Assembly (NCBI RefSeq): GCF_000765145.1
Contig: NZ_JMGA01000052.1
Coordinates: 1 to 63,839 of the forward strand
From: Desulfosporosinus sp. HMP52
GTDB lineage: Bacteria > Bacillota > Desulfitobacteriia > Desulfitobacteriales > Desulfitobacteriaceae
Direction of reading: 5' to 3'
Length of the DNA: 63,839 bases
A program made the translations under genes and the position numbers. Below the pieces are notes generated by a model. That model was not told the origin of the DNA and did no database searches. It saw only the letters and a list, made by a program, of their open reading frames with translations. Positions 8,636-17,531 of the stretch are shown here, in pieces (positions within the stretch are counted from its first letter, which is position 1; every line of letters starts with the position of its first letter).

Positions 8636-9007
8636 TCAGTAAATAATGCCCGTCGTGTCAACCATGTCTTGGTGCGCTTTTTTCTGGTCAACCTGCAATC
8701 CTTCCAAGAGCCACGCCAGTTGCCGTTTGGTAATGTCCCTTACTTCGCCCTGATTCTTCGGCCATTGGAATTTCATTTCGTCGGAGAGCGCTTTGGTAAC
8801 CAGGATAAAGCCGTTGCCGTCCCAGCGTAAAGCTCGCAAGGCATTGTGACGTTTATTGCAGAACAGGAAGACGTTTGTTCCCGCATGGGGATCCAGTTTA
8901 AATTTCAAGGCCACCAAGGAGGCTAGGCCATTTTGCTGTTTGCGAAAATCGGTGGCTCCCAGGGCTAAGTAAATATGGTCCGCCTCATCCGCGATATGCT
9001 GCATCAT
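8636..9007 (-). CDS. tnpB: IS66 TnpB (Orf2) accessory protein
   Basis: 123 aa, with the family's hallmark YLALGATDFRKQQNGLASLV, NVFLFCNKRHNALRALRWD and GNGFILVTKAL. TnpB is needed for IS66 transposition but its biochemical role is not settled. It overlaps the end of tnpA by 4 nt (coupled translation) and is followed by tnpC after about 80 nt. It looks intact. Confidence 0.92.
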   Translation of the reverse strand: MMQHIADEADHIYLALGATDFRKQQNGLASLVALKFKLDPHAGTNVFLFCNKRHNALRALRWDGNGFILVTKALSDEMKFQWPKNQGEVRDITKRQLAWLLEGLQVDQKKAHQDMVDTTGIIY

Positions 9008-9363
9008 AATTCCTGCAGGACCTTCATTAGTCCCGCCAATGCGGCTGGATTGAAATTACTAGGAACGGTTACCTGGATGCTTTTGAAAGAGATCTGGAAG
9101 TCGGAAGATAAAACCGAATTCTGACTGGCTGTATCGACAGGTGAAAGGATGGGGGTAATCTCGGCGAAGGTCGGTTCTTCACCTGCTTTTAGTTTTTCGC
9201 GTACCCGCTTATTCCAATAATTGTACCGGTACTTGCTTATGCCATTCTTTTCACACCATTCACCGATCGTCATGCCATTTTGGACTCTTTCTTTTATTCG
9301 CTGTTCCCAGAGCTGCAGAGTTTCAGCTGTGAATTTCAATCTAAAAACCTCCCATCTGATCAC
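9004..9363 (-). CDS. tnpA: IS66 TnpA (Orf1) helix-turn-helix protein
   Basis: 119 aa at most. The N-terminal segment TAETLQLWEQRIKERVQNGM, then TIGEWCEKNGISKYRYNYW, is the helix-turn-helix of IS66 Orf1 proteins. The first residues (MIRWEVFR) use the upstream-most start; a start nearer LKFTAETL is possible. It lies next to the right inverted repeat and opens the IS66 operon. Confidence 0.85.
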   Translation of the reverse strand: MIRWEVFRLKFTAETLQLWEQRIKERVQNGMTIGEWCEKNGISKYRYNYWNKRVREKLKAGEEPTFAEITPILSPVDTASQNSVLSSDFQISFKSIQVTVPSNFNPAALAGLMKVLQEL

Positions 9364-9424
9364 TTGTCCTTAGTGTATCAAATGGGAGGTTGGGCTACAC
9401 GACGGTGTTTGTTCCACCGCTTAC

Positions 9425-9433
9425 CATATGTTC
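9425..9433. repeat. Right target duplication of IS66
   Basis: CATATGTTC, the partner of 6597-6605. The sequence right of it (GGTGCAAAG) is the displaced promoter region of the polymerase gene. Confidence 0.8.
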
Positions 9434-9900
9434 GGTGCAAAGAAATTACAGTCTCCAAATTATGTTAGAATTCTTGCGAGAGTCCAGACCTCTAAGGCAT
9501 TAACTTTCCTAAAAATAAGAAAAACTACGGTTTACCTGTTAGGGGGTTAATTTATTACCCACTAGTTTTGGCAAAGTGTCGTATTTTATATTAGGTTAAA
9601 ACCTTCTTGTTTGTATGCTTATTTACGAGGGTACGGTATGGTGTAGTTTATATTTCTTTACCAGTTGTAGCCTCTCTATGGTTACCCTATTACTCAATCT
9701 ATAGTTCCACTTCTTGCAATCGGTTTTATTATTCGGTAATCGCGGCAATTTGGTATGGACTTGCTATTGTCTGGTCATTTGCTGGTTTTTCAATTACCAA
9801 AAGTGTTACCACTCTGCTTAATATCAGTATTTGAAAATCTCACATAATACCCCAATCCAGAGCAAGTAACATACTGGCTTGTCTAGTGCGAGATAAAAAA
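9434..9900. other. Displaced upstream region of the polymerase, no gene seen
   Basis: About 470 bp without a supported ORF. Its first bases restore, on the minus strand, TTGCAC, the likely -35 box of the polymerase before IS66 entered. Confidence 0.5.
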
Positions 9901-9935
9901 TAGATGAAGGTTCTACATATCGAGAACTTCATCTA
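9901..9935 (-). terminator. Terminator at the end of the CoiA-like gene
   Basis: TAGATGAAG and CTTCATCTA form a stem with an inner TTCT/AGAA pair, overlapping the last codons of the minus-strand gene; an A-rich tract on plus (AGATAAAAAA) gives a T-run on minus. Confidence 0.65.
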
Positions 9936-10798
9936 TATGTTTCTTCGATTTTTATTGGGTAACAACACCATTCAACTTTCCCATCATACATTAATTGACT
10001 GGAACAGTGGGCGCAACTCTTATTGATTTGACCGTCTTTCTTACATTTGTTTTTTGAAATTGGGTCACCATTTTTGAAGCGATAGTTGACCTGAGTTGAA
10101 TTAGAGTAGTAGTATTTAAATCTATCGTGAGCTTTCTTGTTAAAGATCCAACTCTTATATGAAGAACCATCTATAATAATACTCTTTAATTCATCTGGTG
10201 TTATCGAATAGTCTATTGCGCTTAAGTTGATTTTCATTGCGGATATGTTGATCTTCCGAAGTTTTTCCCTTTTTACTATATCTACCCCATTTGTTACAAC
10301 AATCTCAATAATCAATTGTCTATTATGTGAGGTAAGTATTAAATCGGGGATTATATATGTTAAATCATCAAGATATAAGCGTTTTTCGGACTCAACACTA
10401 TCTACCGAAATCTTGATGGGTTCTGATATGATTCTACTATCTAAGCCAACGTAAAAGTTTTGGAGGTTAAGCTCATCAAGCCTATGATTAAACTCTTCTT
10501 CTAGCTTTGAAAATAGACCATCTCTTAATGATAAAGTAGGTAAAGTAAGCTCTTTGGATTCAAGTAGGATTTTCTTGGCAGCAAGGTGGAGTGCAGTTTC
10601 AGCCCCTCCATTACATTCAGAGCAGTTATAATGCGAAAAATGATCCGCTCTGTAGTTACCTTTTTTAGCTACTAATGCTCCACCACAAGATGGACAAACG
10701 CATCCGCAATCTAATCCACTTTTCACTGTAGAAATATGTACTAAGGATTTTGATAGTTTGTCTATCGCATACGATATGAGCTTTCTATTATCATTCAA
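9929..10798 (-). CDS. CoiA-like / zinc-finger nuclease-like protein
   Basis: 289 aa. Begins with a treble-clef-like zinc site (CGCVCPSCGG about 31-40, then DHFSHYNCSEC about 53-63), the layout of CoiA-type competence proteins where CPxC and FxH precede a nuclease core. The core carries YIIPDLILTSHNRQLIIEIVV (about 140-160), a D...E-x-V version of the PD-(D/E)XK motif in which the usual Lys is missing, so activity is uncertain. A second zinc cluster (CAHCSSQL...EWCC) closes the protein. It stands alone with its own terminator. A second CoiA-like gene lies at 12443-13624. Confidence 0.65.
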   Translation of the reverse strand: MNDNRKLISYAIDKLSKSLVHISTVKSGLDCGCVCPSCGGALVAKKGNYRADHFSHYNCSECNGGAETALHLAAKKILLESKELTLPTLSLRDGLFSKLEEEFNHRLDELNLQNFYVGLDSRIISEPIKISVDSVESEKRLYLDDLTYIIPDLILTSHNRQLIIEIVVTNGVDIVKREKLRKINISAMKINLSAIDYSITPDELKSIIIDGSSYKSWIFNKKAHDRFKYYYSNSTQVNYRFKNGDPISKNKCKKDGQINKSCAHCSSQLMYDGKVEWCCYPIKIEETYR

Positions 10799-10994
10799 TA
10801 TGATTCAGCTCCTGCTATGTTACTTGTCTATAAGTATAACAGCCTTAGTCCATATTTAACGATATTTTCTGCAATGTTCTAAGTTTCCTCTACTACGATA
10901 CCTCGTGCTACTTCTAAACGATCCCCATAGTACTGATTCTTCTAGTCAGGTTACATCGCACTTAATTCACAGTTCCAAATGTAGAAAGCATTTG

Positions 10995-11449
10995 TTAGTA
11001 CCTGACTGTAATTTTTAACCAGTTTAATTTATTTTCCGTATACTTTTGAAGGTTCCTGAAATGAGTACCGCCCTTTATCAAAAAGATAAAGTGGCAATGC
11101 TTCATACCCTGTGTCTTCATGGACTTTAACCTTAACCACTCAGCTATGGGATCACTAGGGAAAACGACGGGTTTGCTTACACCTGGATAATTTGCTTCAA
11201 ACTTAATTTCAATTGCAACTTCAGAACCTAGTACAATGTCAATCTTCTTATGTTTTTTATCATCCAAGTAGATGGTTGGGTAGCTCAAATGTTTATCTAA
11301 GTCAGCTTGGCACTCACTTAATTCTTTTAGGCAAAGCGAGAATAAGTACCCTGGATATCTGCTTCGGTTCAAGGGGCGTACCTTACTGTTTCGTAGTCTT
11401 GAAGGAATTGTGTGATTGCTTTGTTCACTAAGTGATTATAGCTAATCAT
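10995..11449 (-). pseudogene. Small PD-(D/E)XK-like gene, frameshifted
   Basis: A good start (ATG at 11449 behind GGGAGTG) opens MISYNHLVNKAITQFLQDYE and continues to RYAP, then meets TGA. In another frame the protein goes on from a TTG as LNRSRYPGYLFSLCLKEL and reaches KKIDIVLGSEVAIEIKFEAN, a clear D...E-x-K nuclease motif. One missing base near 11370 (GCCCCTTGAACC) explains the break. The intact protein would be about 151 aa. The short form may still be expressed from TTG at 11372. Confidence 0.6.
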
Positions 11450-11484
11450 AATACACTCCCATAGGTTAAGTCGCTAGAATCAAA

Positions 11485-11967
11485 TTAACGAATGCTCTTT
11501 GCAAGCTCGAACCAATAATTTATGTTCCAAAATCTATTTGCGCTTCCGGATGTCGAAGGGGCTACAAAAATCTTTGTTCGTCCAATAACTTCATTCTGAA
11601 ACCCATAGATAATGTCCTTTCTTCTAAAATACTCCTGAGCTGCTTTCTTACCATTAAAACATAGAACTTTTGGCGAATAATGAATGATCCTCTGGGTCAA
11701 ACCATCACAATCAAAATCAGAAGAGTTTAATACATTATCAACACCATGTTTTGATTTTACCAAATCCGTTATACCTAAACCGTATTCAAAAAGCAATTTA
11801 TACTCGTGCGGATTGATTTTTAATGGAGTCAATTCGATTTGGTTTAGTACCGTCCAAAACTTGTTTCCGGGATTGGCGTAATATGCGTTATTAGCTGCTG
11901 ATTTGTTCCCAACAGCTGTACCACAAAATACAATTTTCAAATCATTTTTCATTACGTCAGGGAGCAT
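11485..11967 (-). CDS. Mismatch-specific uracil/thymine-DNA glycosylase (Mug-like)
   Basis: 160 aa. The motif FCGTAVGNKSAANNAYYANP (about 14-33) with the FW that follows, and APSTSGSANRFWN (about 136-148), are the substrate-pocket signatures of Mug/TDG-type uracil-DNA glycosylases, which remove U or T mispaired with G, and etheno-cytosine. The length matches the family. The start ATG at 11967 lies behind AGGAG. It sits among nuclease-like genes, but DNA repair is the simplest role. Confidence 0.85.
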   Translation of the reverse strand: MLPDVMKNDLKIVFCGTAVGNKSAANNAYYANPGNKFWTVLNQIELTPLKINPHEYKLLFEYGLGITDLVKSKHGVDNVLNSSDFDCDGLTQRIIHYSPKVLCFNGKKAAQEYFRRKDIIYGFQNEVIGRTKIFVAPSTSGSANRFWNINYWFELAKSIR

Positions 11968-12442
11968 ATAAAACTCCTATTTTTTTCATATTTTGGACAT
12001 ATCCGGACTCCAATTATGGTACATCCGAACAGCATTTATCGGCATTGGGCTAACAAATATTTTCTTTACGGTGAAGAATTATCCAAATCCACTACATGTC
12101 TAAATTATTCTCCAAGAATCTATAATTTCCTCTCACATAGAATATAAGATTAAGAAAGACGCCTATTTCAGCGTCAAGAATAATTTATGCTCTACTCTAA
12201 CTCTAGAAACTTACCTACCCAAGCACATCCCTTAACAGCTACAGTGCCTCTTTTCCAAGCAGCGTAACGCCCTAATCTGGGAATGGGCGGGGAGACTTAT
12301 TTGATAGGCATGGCAATTATTCAAAGTGGTGTTTCTTTGATGGCTATACTAGCTTAATCGAATCTTCAAGCTATAAATATTGGATATGTAGCTTTGTATG
12401 TGAGATTCATAATATGAATTCTTGAGTTTATTGCAAAAGCGA
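11968..12442. other. Intergenic stretch, no gene seen
   Basis: About 475 bp without a supported ORF. Around 12262-12296 it carries the sequence ATCTGGGAATG...GGCG that also occurs near 2395 and 14045; see findings. Confidence 0.4.
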
Positions 12443-13624
12443 TTAATGCTCAAATTTTCTATTTTTTCTGCTGCAATTATAACAAACACCAAGGTTAACA
12501 TGATTAATCCCCCCGTAGGAACCAAACTTATCCTCGGTTTCGACATCACCGCAGATTTCACACTTGATCCATCGTCTTCCAAGAGAATCGCGTATTTGTA
12601 TTTCCTGTTGAACCATGCGAGGAAGAACTTCTTGCCTAAGTTGTTCATAGGTAATGTCCATCGTTACAACGGTTGAAGAGGCTTGCTTTTTTTGAACATC
12701 CGCAATGGAAACCGGCGGTGCAATAAGCGACTGATGTGATTTATTTCTTCGTAGCCGCTCTTGCTTCTCCCTAAACAATTCGCTTTTCTCTTTTGCTTGA
12801 CGATGGATTTCCTCCAAGCGTTTCCGGTTTTCTTCTTCAAGCAGTTTTATCTTTTTATTGAAAGCAGCACGCTTCTTAGCAACCCATTCTTGATATCTTT
12901 CATGATATCCTGCAAATGACAACTCATTATCTTCAAAGGTTAAATCGCTTAATGTTGCATATTCCGTGTATGTATCCGGATAGTTATCTGATGAGAAAAT
13001 TCGCCCATTGTATTCATACTTATTTGGATCGGCTTTATATTGTGCCACTTCAGTGCCGTCCCAGTTTACAACTAATAAATCCTTATTTATTGATTCGTTG
13101 AGAAGATAACGCTTCAGGAAGAAGGTCTGGTTCTCTCGTACCGGTGTGTCTGTATTACCGAGCACAATCCACTTAACAGGGATGCCTACTTTGCGATATT
13201 CATCTGTCAATGAATCAATTCGGTTAGCCGAAAGCCGCTGTGTTCCAATTTCCACAGCAATTTTACTTCCCTCTGCCATATCAAAAAGAAGATGCGTATA
13301 GTGATGAACTAGGATTTTAACTTCGGGGCATACGTTATAGCCTTTATTCTTGAAACTTTCATAAATGTTTCGTCTGACTGTACGCATGATCAGTGTGTTC
13401 TCTTTATCAAAGACAGCATAATCGCATTGCTCATTGTTGAGATGAGCAAAGAAAGCACCTTTTATCTCACCGTGACAATAGCGGAGGATCGGATGTTGGC
13501 ATTCAGGATCAGGACAGTGCAGTTCTTTTCGACTACTGGCTTTGCGGATTTCTTTTTCCAACAGATAGCCCTTTGCAATGTCAGTAGCAATCACCAACTG
13601 TCCGTTCCACAGTGCGTTTTCCAT
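12443..13624 (-). CDS. CoiA-like protein with coiled coil and zinc fingers
   Basis: About 393 aa from the ATG at 13624 (AGGAGG just upstream). Layout: N-terminal zinc finger CPDPECQHPILRYCHGEIKG with FFAHLNNEQC (about 36-70), which is the CoiA signature; a nuclease-like core with LLFDMAEGSKIAVEIGTQRL (D...E-x-G, lysine replaced); a charged coiled coil (about 255-305, KKRAAFNKKIKLLEEENRKR); and a C-terminal zinc ribbon CEICGDVETEDK...CYNC. CoiA of Gram-positives promotes recombination of incoming single-stranded DNA, but similar proteins occur in mobile islands. Standing alone here, its role is open. Confidence 0.7.
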   Translation of the reverse strand: MENALWNGQLVIATDIAKGYLLEKEIRKASSRKELHCPDPECQHPILRYCHGEIKGAFFAHLNNEQCDYAVFDKENTLIMRTVRRNIYESFKNKGYNVCPEVKILVHHYTHLLFDMAEGSKIAVEIGTQRLSANRIDSLTDEYRKVGIPVKWIVLGNTDTPVRENQTFFLKRYLLNESINKDLLVVNWDGTEVAQYKADPNKYEYNGRIFSSDNYPDTYTEYATLSDLTFEDNELSFAGYHERYQEWVAKKRAAFNKKIKLLEEENRKRLEEIHRQAKEKSELFREKQERLRRNKSHQSLIAPPVSIADVQKKQASSTVVTMDITYEQLRQEVLPRMVQQEIQIRDSLGRRWIKCEICGDVETEDKFGSYGGINHVNLGVCYNCSRKNRKFEH

Positions 13625-13642
13625 AGCCAACCTCCTAATTAC

Positions 13643-13835
13643 TTAAATCGCGAGATCGCCCTCTCGATTGAATCTTTCAACTCATTCCACGATTTTTCGG
13701 TTCCTTCTTTAATATCTTCCCAGTCAATTTCGCTGGTTTCTTTGAGCTGTTCATATTTGGCATAAAATCATCACTTTTTCTTTCAAGGTTATCCATTTGA
13801 TTAAGGTACTCTAGTTTCAAATCTGCTTTAACAAA
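13643..13835 (-). pseudogene. Coiled-coil (sll1863-type) protein remnant
   Basis: The 3' part reads AKYEQLKETSEIDWEDIKEG then TEKSWNELKDSIERAISRFK and a stop at 13643-13645. Upstream, LNQMDNLERKSDDF is in a different frame. The pattern of repeated Trp and acidic helices matches the C-terminus of small sll1863-type stress proteins. The N-terminal half is gone. Confidence 0.5.
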
Positions 13836-14097
13836 GTGATCTCAGCTTTCATCAGATTCAATCAAGCATTATATTTTGCAATATATTGACCTCAATCATT
13901 TTTATATAAACTTGCGATTTTCTATTTCAAAACCCCTGTTATTTTGTTTGTACCAAAACTAATATGACAAACTAAAAGCCCACCCATAAAATCACCCAAC
14001 CCGCCACAGCACTTCGTTACCATGCCCGGTATGCCCTCCTGTTATCTGGGAATGATCCTGGCGCCAAATATCATTACTTATTACAACGAGATGGTCA

Positions 14098-14886
14098 TTA
14101 ATAACCATTAGCAATCGCAAGTATGTTATCGACTAATCTGTCGTAAGATACTATTTTAAAATTTTGCATTTCACAAATTAATTGACTCCTTAGATCTGCC
14201 GCGGTCTGATCCATTAGATCTCGTCTACTTACAACCAAACAATAATAAATCCGACTTGTTGGTATTTTTATTCCCTTCGCTTCCAATCCCATGCTTCGAA
14301 TAAAGTACTCACGATTATCGTCAAGCCAGCGTTTCCAGTCTCTAATCTGAGTAATTCCCTTTCTTACACTTTCACTCTCAGAGTTTTGAGTTTGCATCAT
14401 AAATGGTACATTGGCTTTTTCAAACTCTACAAGAACAATACTGAAACCGTCAGAACTACGCCCCAACAAACAATAATCTGATACATACTCAGCTCCAAAA
14501 GATAATTCAGGGAATAAAAATGCTCCGTGATGAGCAAAGTTGTATTCCTTATAAAGTGATGCAGGTATAAACCATTTTCTATTAGTTTTAATGTAACTTT
14601 GGATTTCGTTCTCATTCTTGGCACTGTAAATCACTTTTTTAAATTCTCTTGATTCCTTTTCCAAATCTAATATTTTCATCGGTTCTAAATGATATAAATA
14701 ATTATTGGGAAAAAGTGAATGGAAATGCCATAAAAACCTTCTGACCTCTTCATTAGGGTTTGATCTTTCAGGAGCATCTGCTGTACATTTAATCCCTTTT
14801 TTGGCATGGTACTCTTTGTATGCTTCAGCGGCTTTTAATTCATCCTGATTTAGTATTTTTGTATAATCTCTCTCATATAAATTCAT
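14098..14886 (-). CDS. Shedu-like (DUF4263) nuclease-family protein
   Basis: 262 aa. The C-terminal half has the DUF4263/SduA pattern: LFPELSFGAEYVSDYCLLGR (about 122-141), SIVLVEFEKANVPFMM (about 148-163) and RKGITQIRDWKRWLDDNREY (about 174-193), giving the D...E-x-E/K...Q layout of the Shedu PD-(D/E)XK fold. Shedu is a single-gene anti-phage system. The N-terminal 90 residues are a variable part, shorter than in some SduA proteins. The gene is isolated in an island of nuclease-like genes, as defence genes often are. Family fairly sure; defence role inferred. Confidence 0.78.
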   Translation of the reverse strand: MNLYERDYTKILNQDELKAAEAYKEYHAKKGIKCTADAPERSNPNEEVRRFLWHFHSLFPNNYLYHLEPMKILDLEKESREFKKVIYSAKNENEIQSYIKTNRKWFIPASLYKEYNFAHHGAFLFPELSFGAEYVSDYCLLGRSSDGFSIVLVEFEKANVPFMMQTQNSESESVRKGITQIRDWKRWLDDNREYFIRSMGLEAKGIKIPTSRIYYCLVVSRRDLMDQTAADLRSQLICEMQNFKIVSYDRLVDNILAIANGY

Positions 14887-15614
14887 CTTAGTTCACCTCA
14901 TATGTCCCAAACTTAAGCAGATTCCACGTATGAAAATGCTGCCATTTATCATTATTGGCTGCGAAGCTAAACTAACCTCATCTATCCTTCTCCATGTTTC
15001 CTTAATATTCCTTCTGTAATTGCAAATTTCAGAATAGGACAAAAGCCGGAACACAAGAATAAGGTTCCGACTTTTTCATCTCATTACTTCCGTGATACCC
15101 TTACCGATTTTAGGATGGTCCGACGACCATTCCCGGATGTCGTAATATGCAACCAACCCCCTTAGCTAGTGCCTCAAAGGATGCTTCGGTAAACCTGGTA
15201 CATATCAGTGTGGTGGCCAGACAGGTCTCAACATTCATTAGCCCTTAGCTTTTATTTAGTAACAGCGAGTTTACAACGGTTCATTTCCTTGTACCCTCTA
15301 GGATTATTTTTCGTGGTAATATCTCCAGCAGATAAGTTACGAGCAAGTCCCGAATAATGTTTACAGACGCCTAAACCTGAGAAGGTAGTTACTTCACCTT
15401 CTGGCTAGACGCAGTACTTACATAACCCCAGGCAACATTACCTTTACCTCTCTACCAAAGAGGCAATGCTTTTTCCTCTTCTCATGGCATGACTATATGT
15501 GTTTGCGCAAGTCAAGGGAGTTTGTCCAAGAGCTGATGCAACCATTGTAATGGGATAACCCTGATCAATAAGAATCGATGCTACACCATGCCTCTTATGG
15601 AGAGCTCCCCATAA
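14887..15614. other. Junk stretch between Shedu-like gene and IS91-like element
   Basis: No intact gene. A minus-strand open fragment from about 15410 to a stop at 15252-15254 reads EGEVTTFSGLGVCKHYSGLA then RNLSAGDITTKNNPRGYKEM; it looks like the end of a real protein but I do not recognise it. Confidence 0.4.
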
Positions 15615-15795
15615 ACGACATAGTTTCGCGACTCACCTGCTGGAATCCGGAACAAGCATTTACCGCATCAAGCAACTACTCGGTCACTCAAATATCAACA
15701 CGACCTGCGTTTACTTACATTTGGTTAAGATTGAATCTTTGAACGTAACAAGTCCCCTTGATCAGATGGTTGAATCGGACAAAGACAATGGCTGA
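15615..15795 (+). pseudogene. Tyrosine recombinase C-terminal remnant linked to IS91-like element
   Basis: Reads [20 protein letters not shown] then [17 protein letters not shown], with the catalytic R-H...LGH...Y of tyrosine recombinases, and stops at 15793-15795, overlapping the transposase start ATGGCTGA. Some IS91-like elements of Firmicutes carry such an integrase just ahead of the HUH transposase. The N-terminal part is missing. Confidence 0.75.
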
Positions 15796-16804
15796 GGTCC
15801 AAGATATCTTCATAAAATACGGCAAAAACTATCGTACTGACCATAAGCTCACTATCGCACAACATAAGGCGATGTCTGCCATTCAAAAATGTAGAACGTC
15901 AGAGTTAGGTGGCCATAAGGAGGTTTGTGACAGTTGTGGGCATACCCGTATTTCCTATAATTCATGCCGCAACAGGCACTGCCCTAAATGCCAAGCTCTG
16001 GCCAAAGAGCGTTGGATTGAAAACCAGAAAAGCAATCTGCTCGACATCGGATACTTCCATGTGGTATTTACCATCCCGGATACTCTCAATTCAATGGTCT
16101 ACCAAAATCAAAAAGCAGTGTATACCCTTATGTTTAAGACCGTTGCTGAAACTCTTGCCGATTTAGCTTCTGACAAAAAATATCTCGGTGCAAAGATTGG
16201 CTTTACATCAGTTCTCCATACTTGGGGACAAAATCTCATGCACCACCCGCATATTCACTGCATTGTACCCGGCGGCGGATTATCCTCCATTGGAAAATGG
16301 GTAAACAGCAGAAAGAAATTCTTCATTCCAGTTAAAGTTCTCTCCCGGAAGTTCAGAGGCAAATTCCTGTATTACCTTAAACAGCTCTACTACCAAAACA
16401 AGCTTGAATTCCACGGAAGTCAAAAATATCTTTTCGACGATAAAGAATTCGAAAAGTTGCTCACCTCTCTCTATGGTAAAGAGTGGATTGTCTACTGCAA
16501 ACCACCGTTTAAAAATGCTGCATGTGTTGTTGAATACTTGGGGCGATATACTCACCGAGTGGCTATATCCAACAAGCGCATCGTTAGCATGGAAAAGGAT
16601 ACAGTTTCCTTCAAATGGCGGGACTACAAAGACGACAGTAAGCATAAGGTGATGACTCTTTCCTCAGAGGAGTTTATCCGAAGATTTCTTATCCACATCT
16701 TGCCGAGTCGCTTTATGAAAATTAGGCACTACGGCTTACTTGGTAATCGTAACAAGACAACCAAACTTAAGATTTGCAAACAACTTACCCATACCCCTTT
16801 ATAA
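15788..16804 (+). CDS. IS91-family HUH transposase, C-terminus cut by a stop
   Basis: 338 aa from ATG 15788, which overlaps the integrase stop. N-terminal zinc cluster [20 protein letters not shown] with KCQ; the HUH motif [13 protein letters not shown] (about 154-166); and the [19 protein letters not shown] region with catalytic Tyr. An in-frame TAA at 16802-16804 ends the ORF, but the same frame continues to 16954 as GEKATTLQLIQKLTGLDLSK, CPNCGSDKP, which is the normal C-terminal tail. Loss of about 50 residues may or may not kill activity. Its partner end motif is at 16973. Confidence 0.85.
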   Translation: MAEVQDIFIKYGKNYRTDHKLTIAQHKAMSAIQKCRTSELGGHKEVCDSCGHTRISYNSCRNRHCPKCQALAKERWIENQKSNLLDIGYFHVVFTIPDTLNSMVYQNQKAVYTLMFKTVAETLADLASDKKYLGAKIGFTSVLHTWGQNLMHHPHIHCIVPGGGLSSIGKWVNSRKKFFIPVKVLSRKFRGKFLYYLKQLYYQNKLEFHGSQKYLFDDKEFEKLLTSLYGKEWIVYCKPPFKNAACVVEYLGRYTHRVAISNKRIVSMEKDTVSFKWRDYKDDSKHKVMTLSSEEFIRRFLIHILPSRFMKIRHYGLLGNRNKTTKLKICKQLTHTPL

Positions 16805-16954
16805 ATTGGAGAGAAAGCTACAACCCTCCAACTCATCCAGAAGCTTACAGGATTAGATTTATCTAAATGCCCTAATTGCGGATCAGATAAACCCAAACGG
16901 TTTATGAGCTTGGGTAAATCTCCCCCAATCGCTGTCCAAACTGCATGTACTTAA
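16805..16954 (+). pseudogene. Cut-off C-terminal tail of the IS91-family transposase
   Basis: In frame with 15788-16804 after the TAA. Contains the zinc ribbon start CPNCGSDKPKRFM. It shows that the stop is a recent nonsense change rather than the natural end. Confidence 0.65.
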
Positions 16955-16972
16955 TAAAAAATGCCCGGTTAT

Positions 16973-17100
16973 GGGGAGGGGGAAACTATATCTGTTTTAG
17001 CATAATTAACGCTACTTCGATACAATTCCTTCTGAGTTTTACATAAATGTCATATGAATTAGACGGAGATTAGAAATTCAATCCCCATAGCATTTTCCTT
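16973..17100 (+). repeat. 3' end region of the IS91-like element
   Basis: GGGGAGGGGGAAA at 16973-16985, then about 110 bp later TTCAATCCCCATA. The same pair of motifs at similar spacing occurs at 26479-26612 behind a decayed IS91-type transposase, so this is probably the element's replication end (oriIS-like). Confidence 0.6.
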
Positions 17101-17177
17101 AACCGTCGCGGTTTCGTGCATTGTAATTATCCAAAGTTAGGTAACAGCTTCACCAAATGAACCACCTTCTATTTACT

Positions 17178-17208
17178 CAAGCTCAGATTCGGAGTTTGAG
17201 CTTTTTTA
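17178..17208 (+). terminator. Rho-independent terminator
   Basis: AAGCTCA and TGAGCTT stem with an 11-nt loop followed by TTTTTT, downstream of the IS91-like element. Confidence 0.6.
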
Positions 17209-17321
17209 CCCCTAACTTCGGATAATCTGCTAGACAAAATGGCTACAAGCCATCTCCCATCATCCGTGTATGAAATGGCTTTTTTCACTCTGATCTAGAA
17301 TTCAACTAATTCCCTATATAT

Positions 17322-17405
17322 TCCTGCCAGATAGTTCTATTATCAGAAAATAATTAACATAACGACAAAACGTGTGAGGGCATAGTTTTATAGCCCAATA
17401 ATCTA
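17322..17405. repeat. About 85-bp repeat with hairpins, copy 1
   Basis: Shares TATTCCTGCC, ATTATCAGAAAATAAT, AACGACAAAA, AGGGCATAGT and ATAGCCCAATA, in this order, with 27888-27975. Each copy folds into two hairpins, and the first stem differs in sequence between copies yet still pairs. Confidence 0.65.
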
Positions 17406-17482
17406 ATGAGCTATAAAGGTTGCCTTCATTTATTGATTTGAAGTTAAGTAACATGGCAATATGTCTTTGCAATATAATTAAT

Positions 17483-17527
17483 AAAGGGAGCTCCTTTTCA
17501 CTTCATTTGGTGAGAAAGAGCTCCTTT
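17483..17527 (-). terminator. Hairpin after DUF5658 gene
   Basis: GAGCTCCTTTTCAC and GTGAGAAAGAGCTC pair imperfectly, 5 bp after the end of the minus-strand gene at 17532. Confidence 0.5.
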
Positions 17528-17531
17528 TCGT

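Larger units (their letters stand above)
6606..9424 (-). mobile_element. IS66-family insertion sequence, 2.8 kb
   Basis: Ends are GTAAGCGGTGGAACA on the left and its near inverse (…GTTCCACCGCTTAC) on the right; GTAA...TTAC tips are typical of IS66. It carries tnpA, tnpB and tnpC in the usual order on the minus strand, plus a small passenger ORF after tnpC. Flanking direct repeats CATATGTTC show it moved here by transposition. tnpC is frameshifted, so the copy is probably not self-mobile. Confidence 0.9.

Noticed and set aside
17322-17405. Considered as a CRISPR repeat pair with 27888-27975
   Set aside because: Only two diverged copies 10 kb apart, no spacer array and no cas genes.
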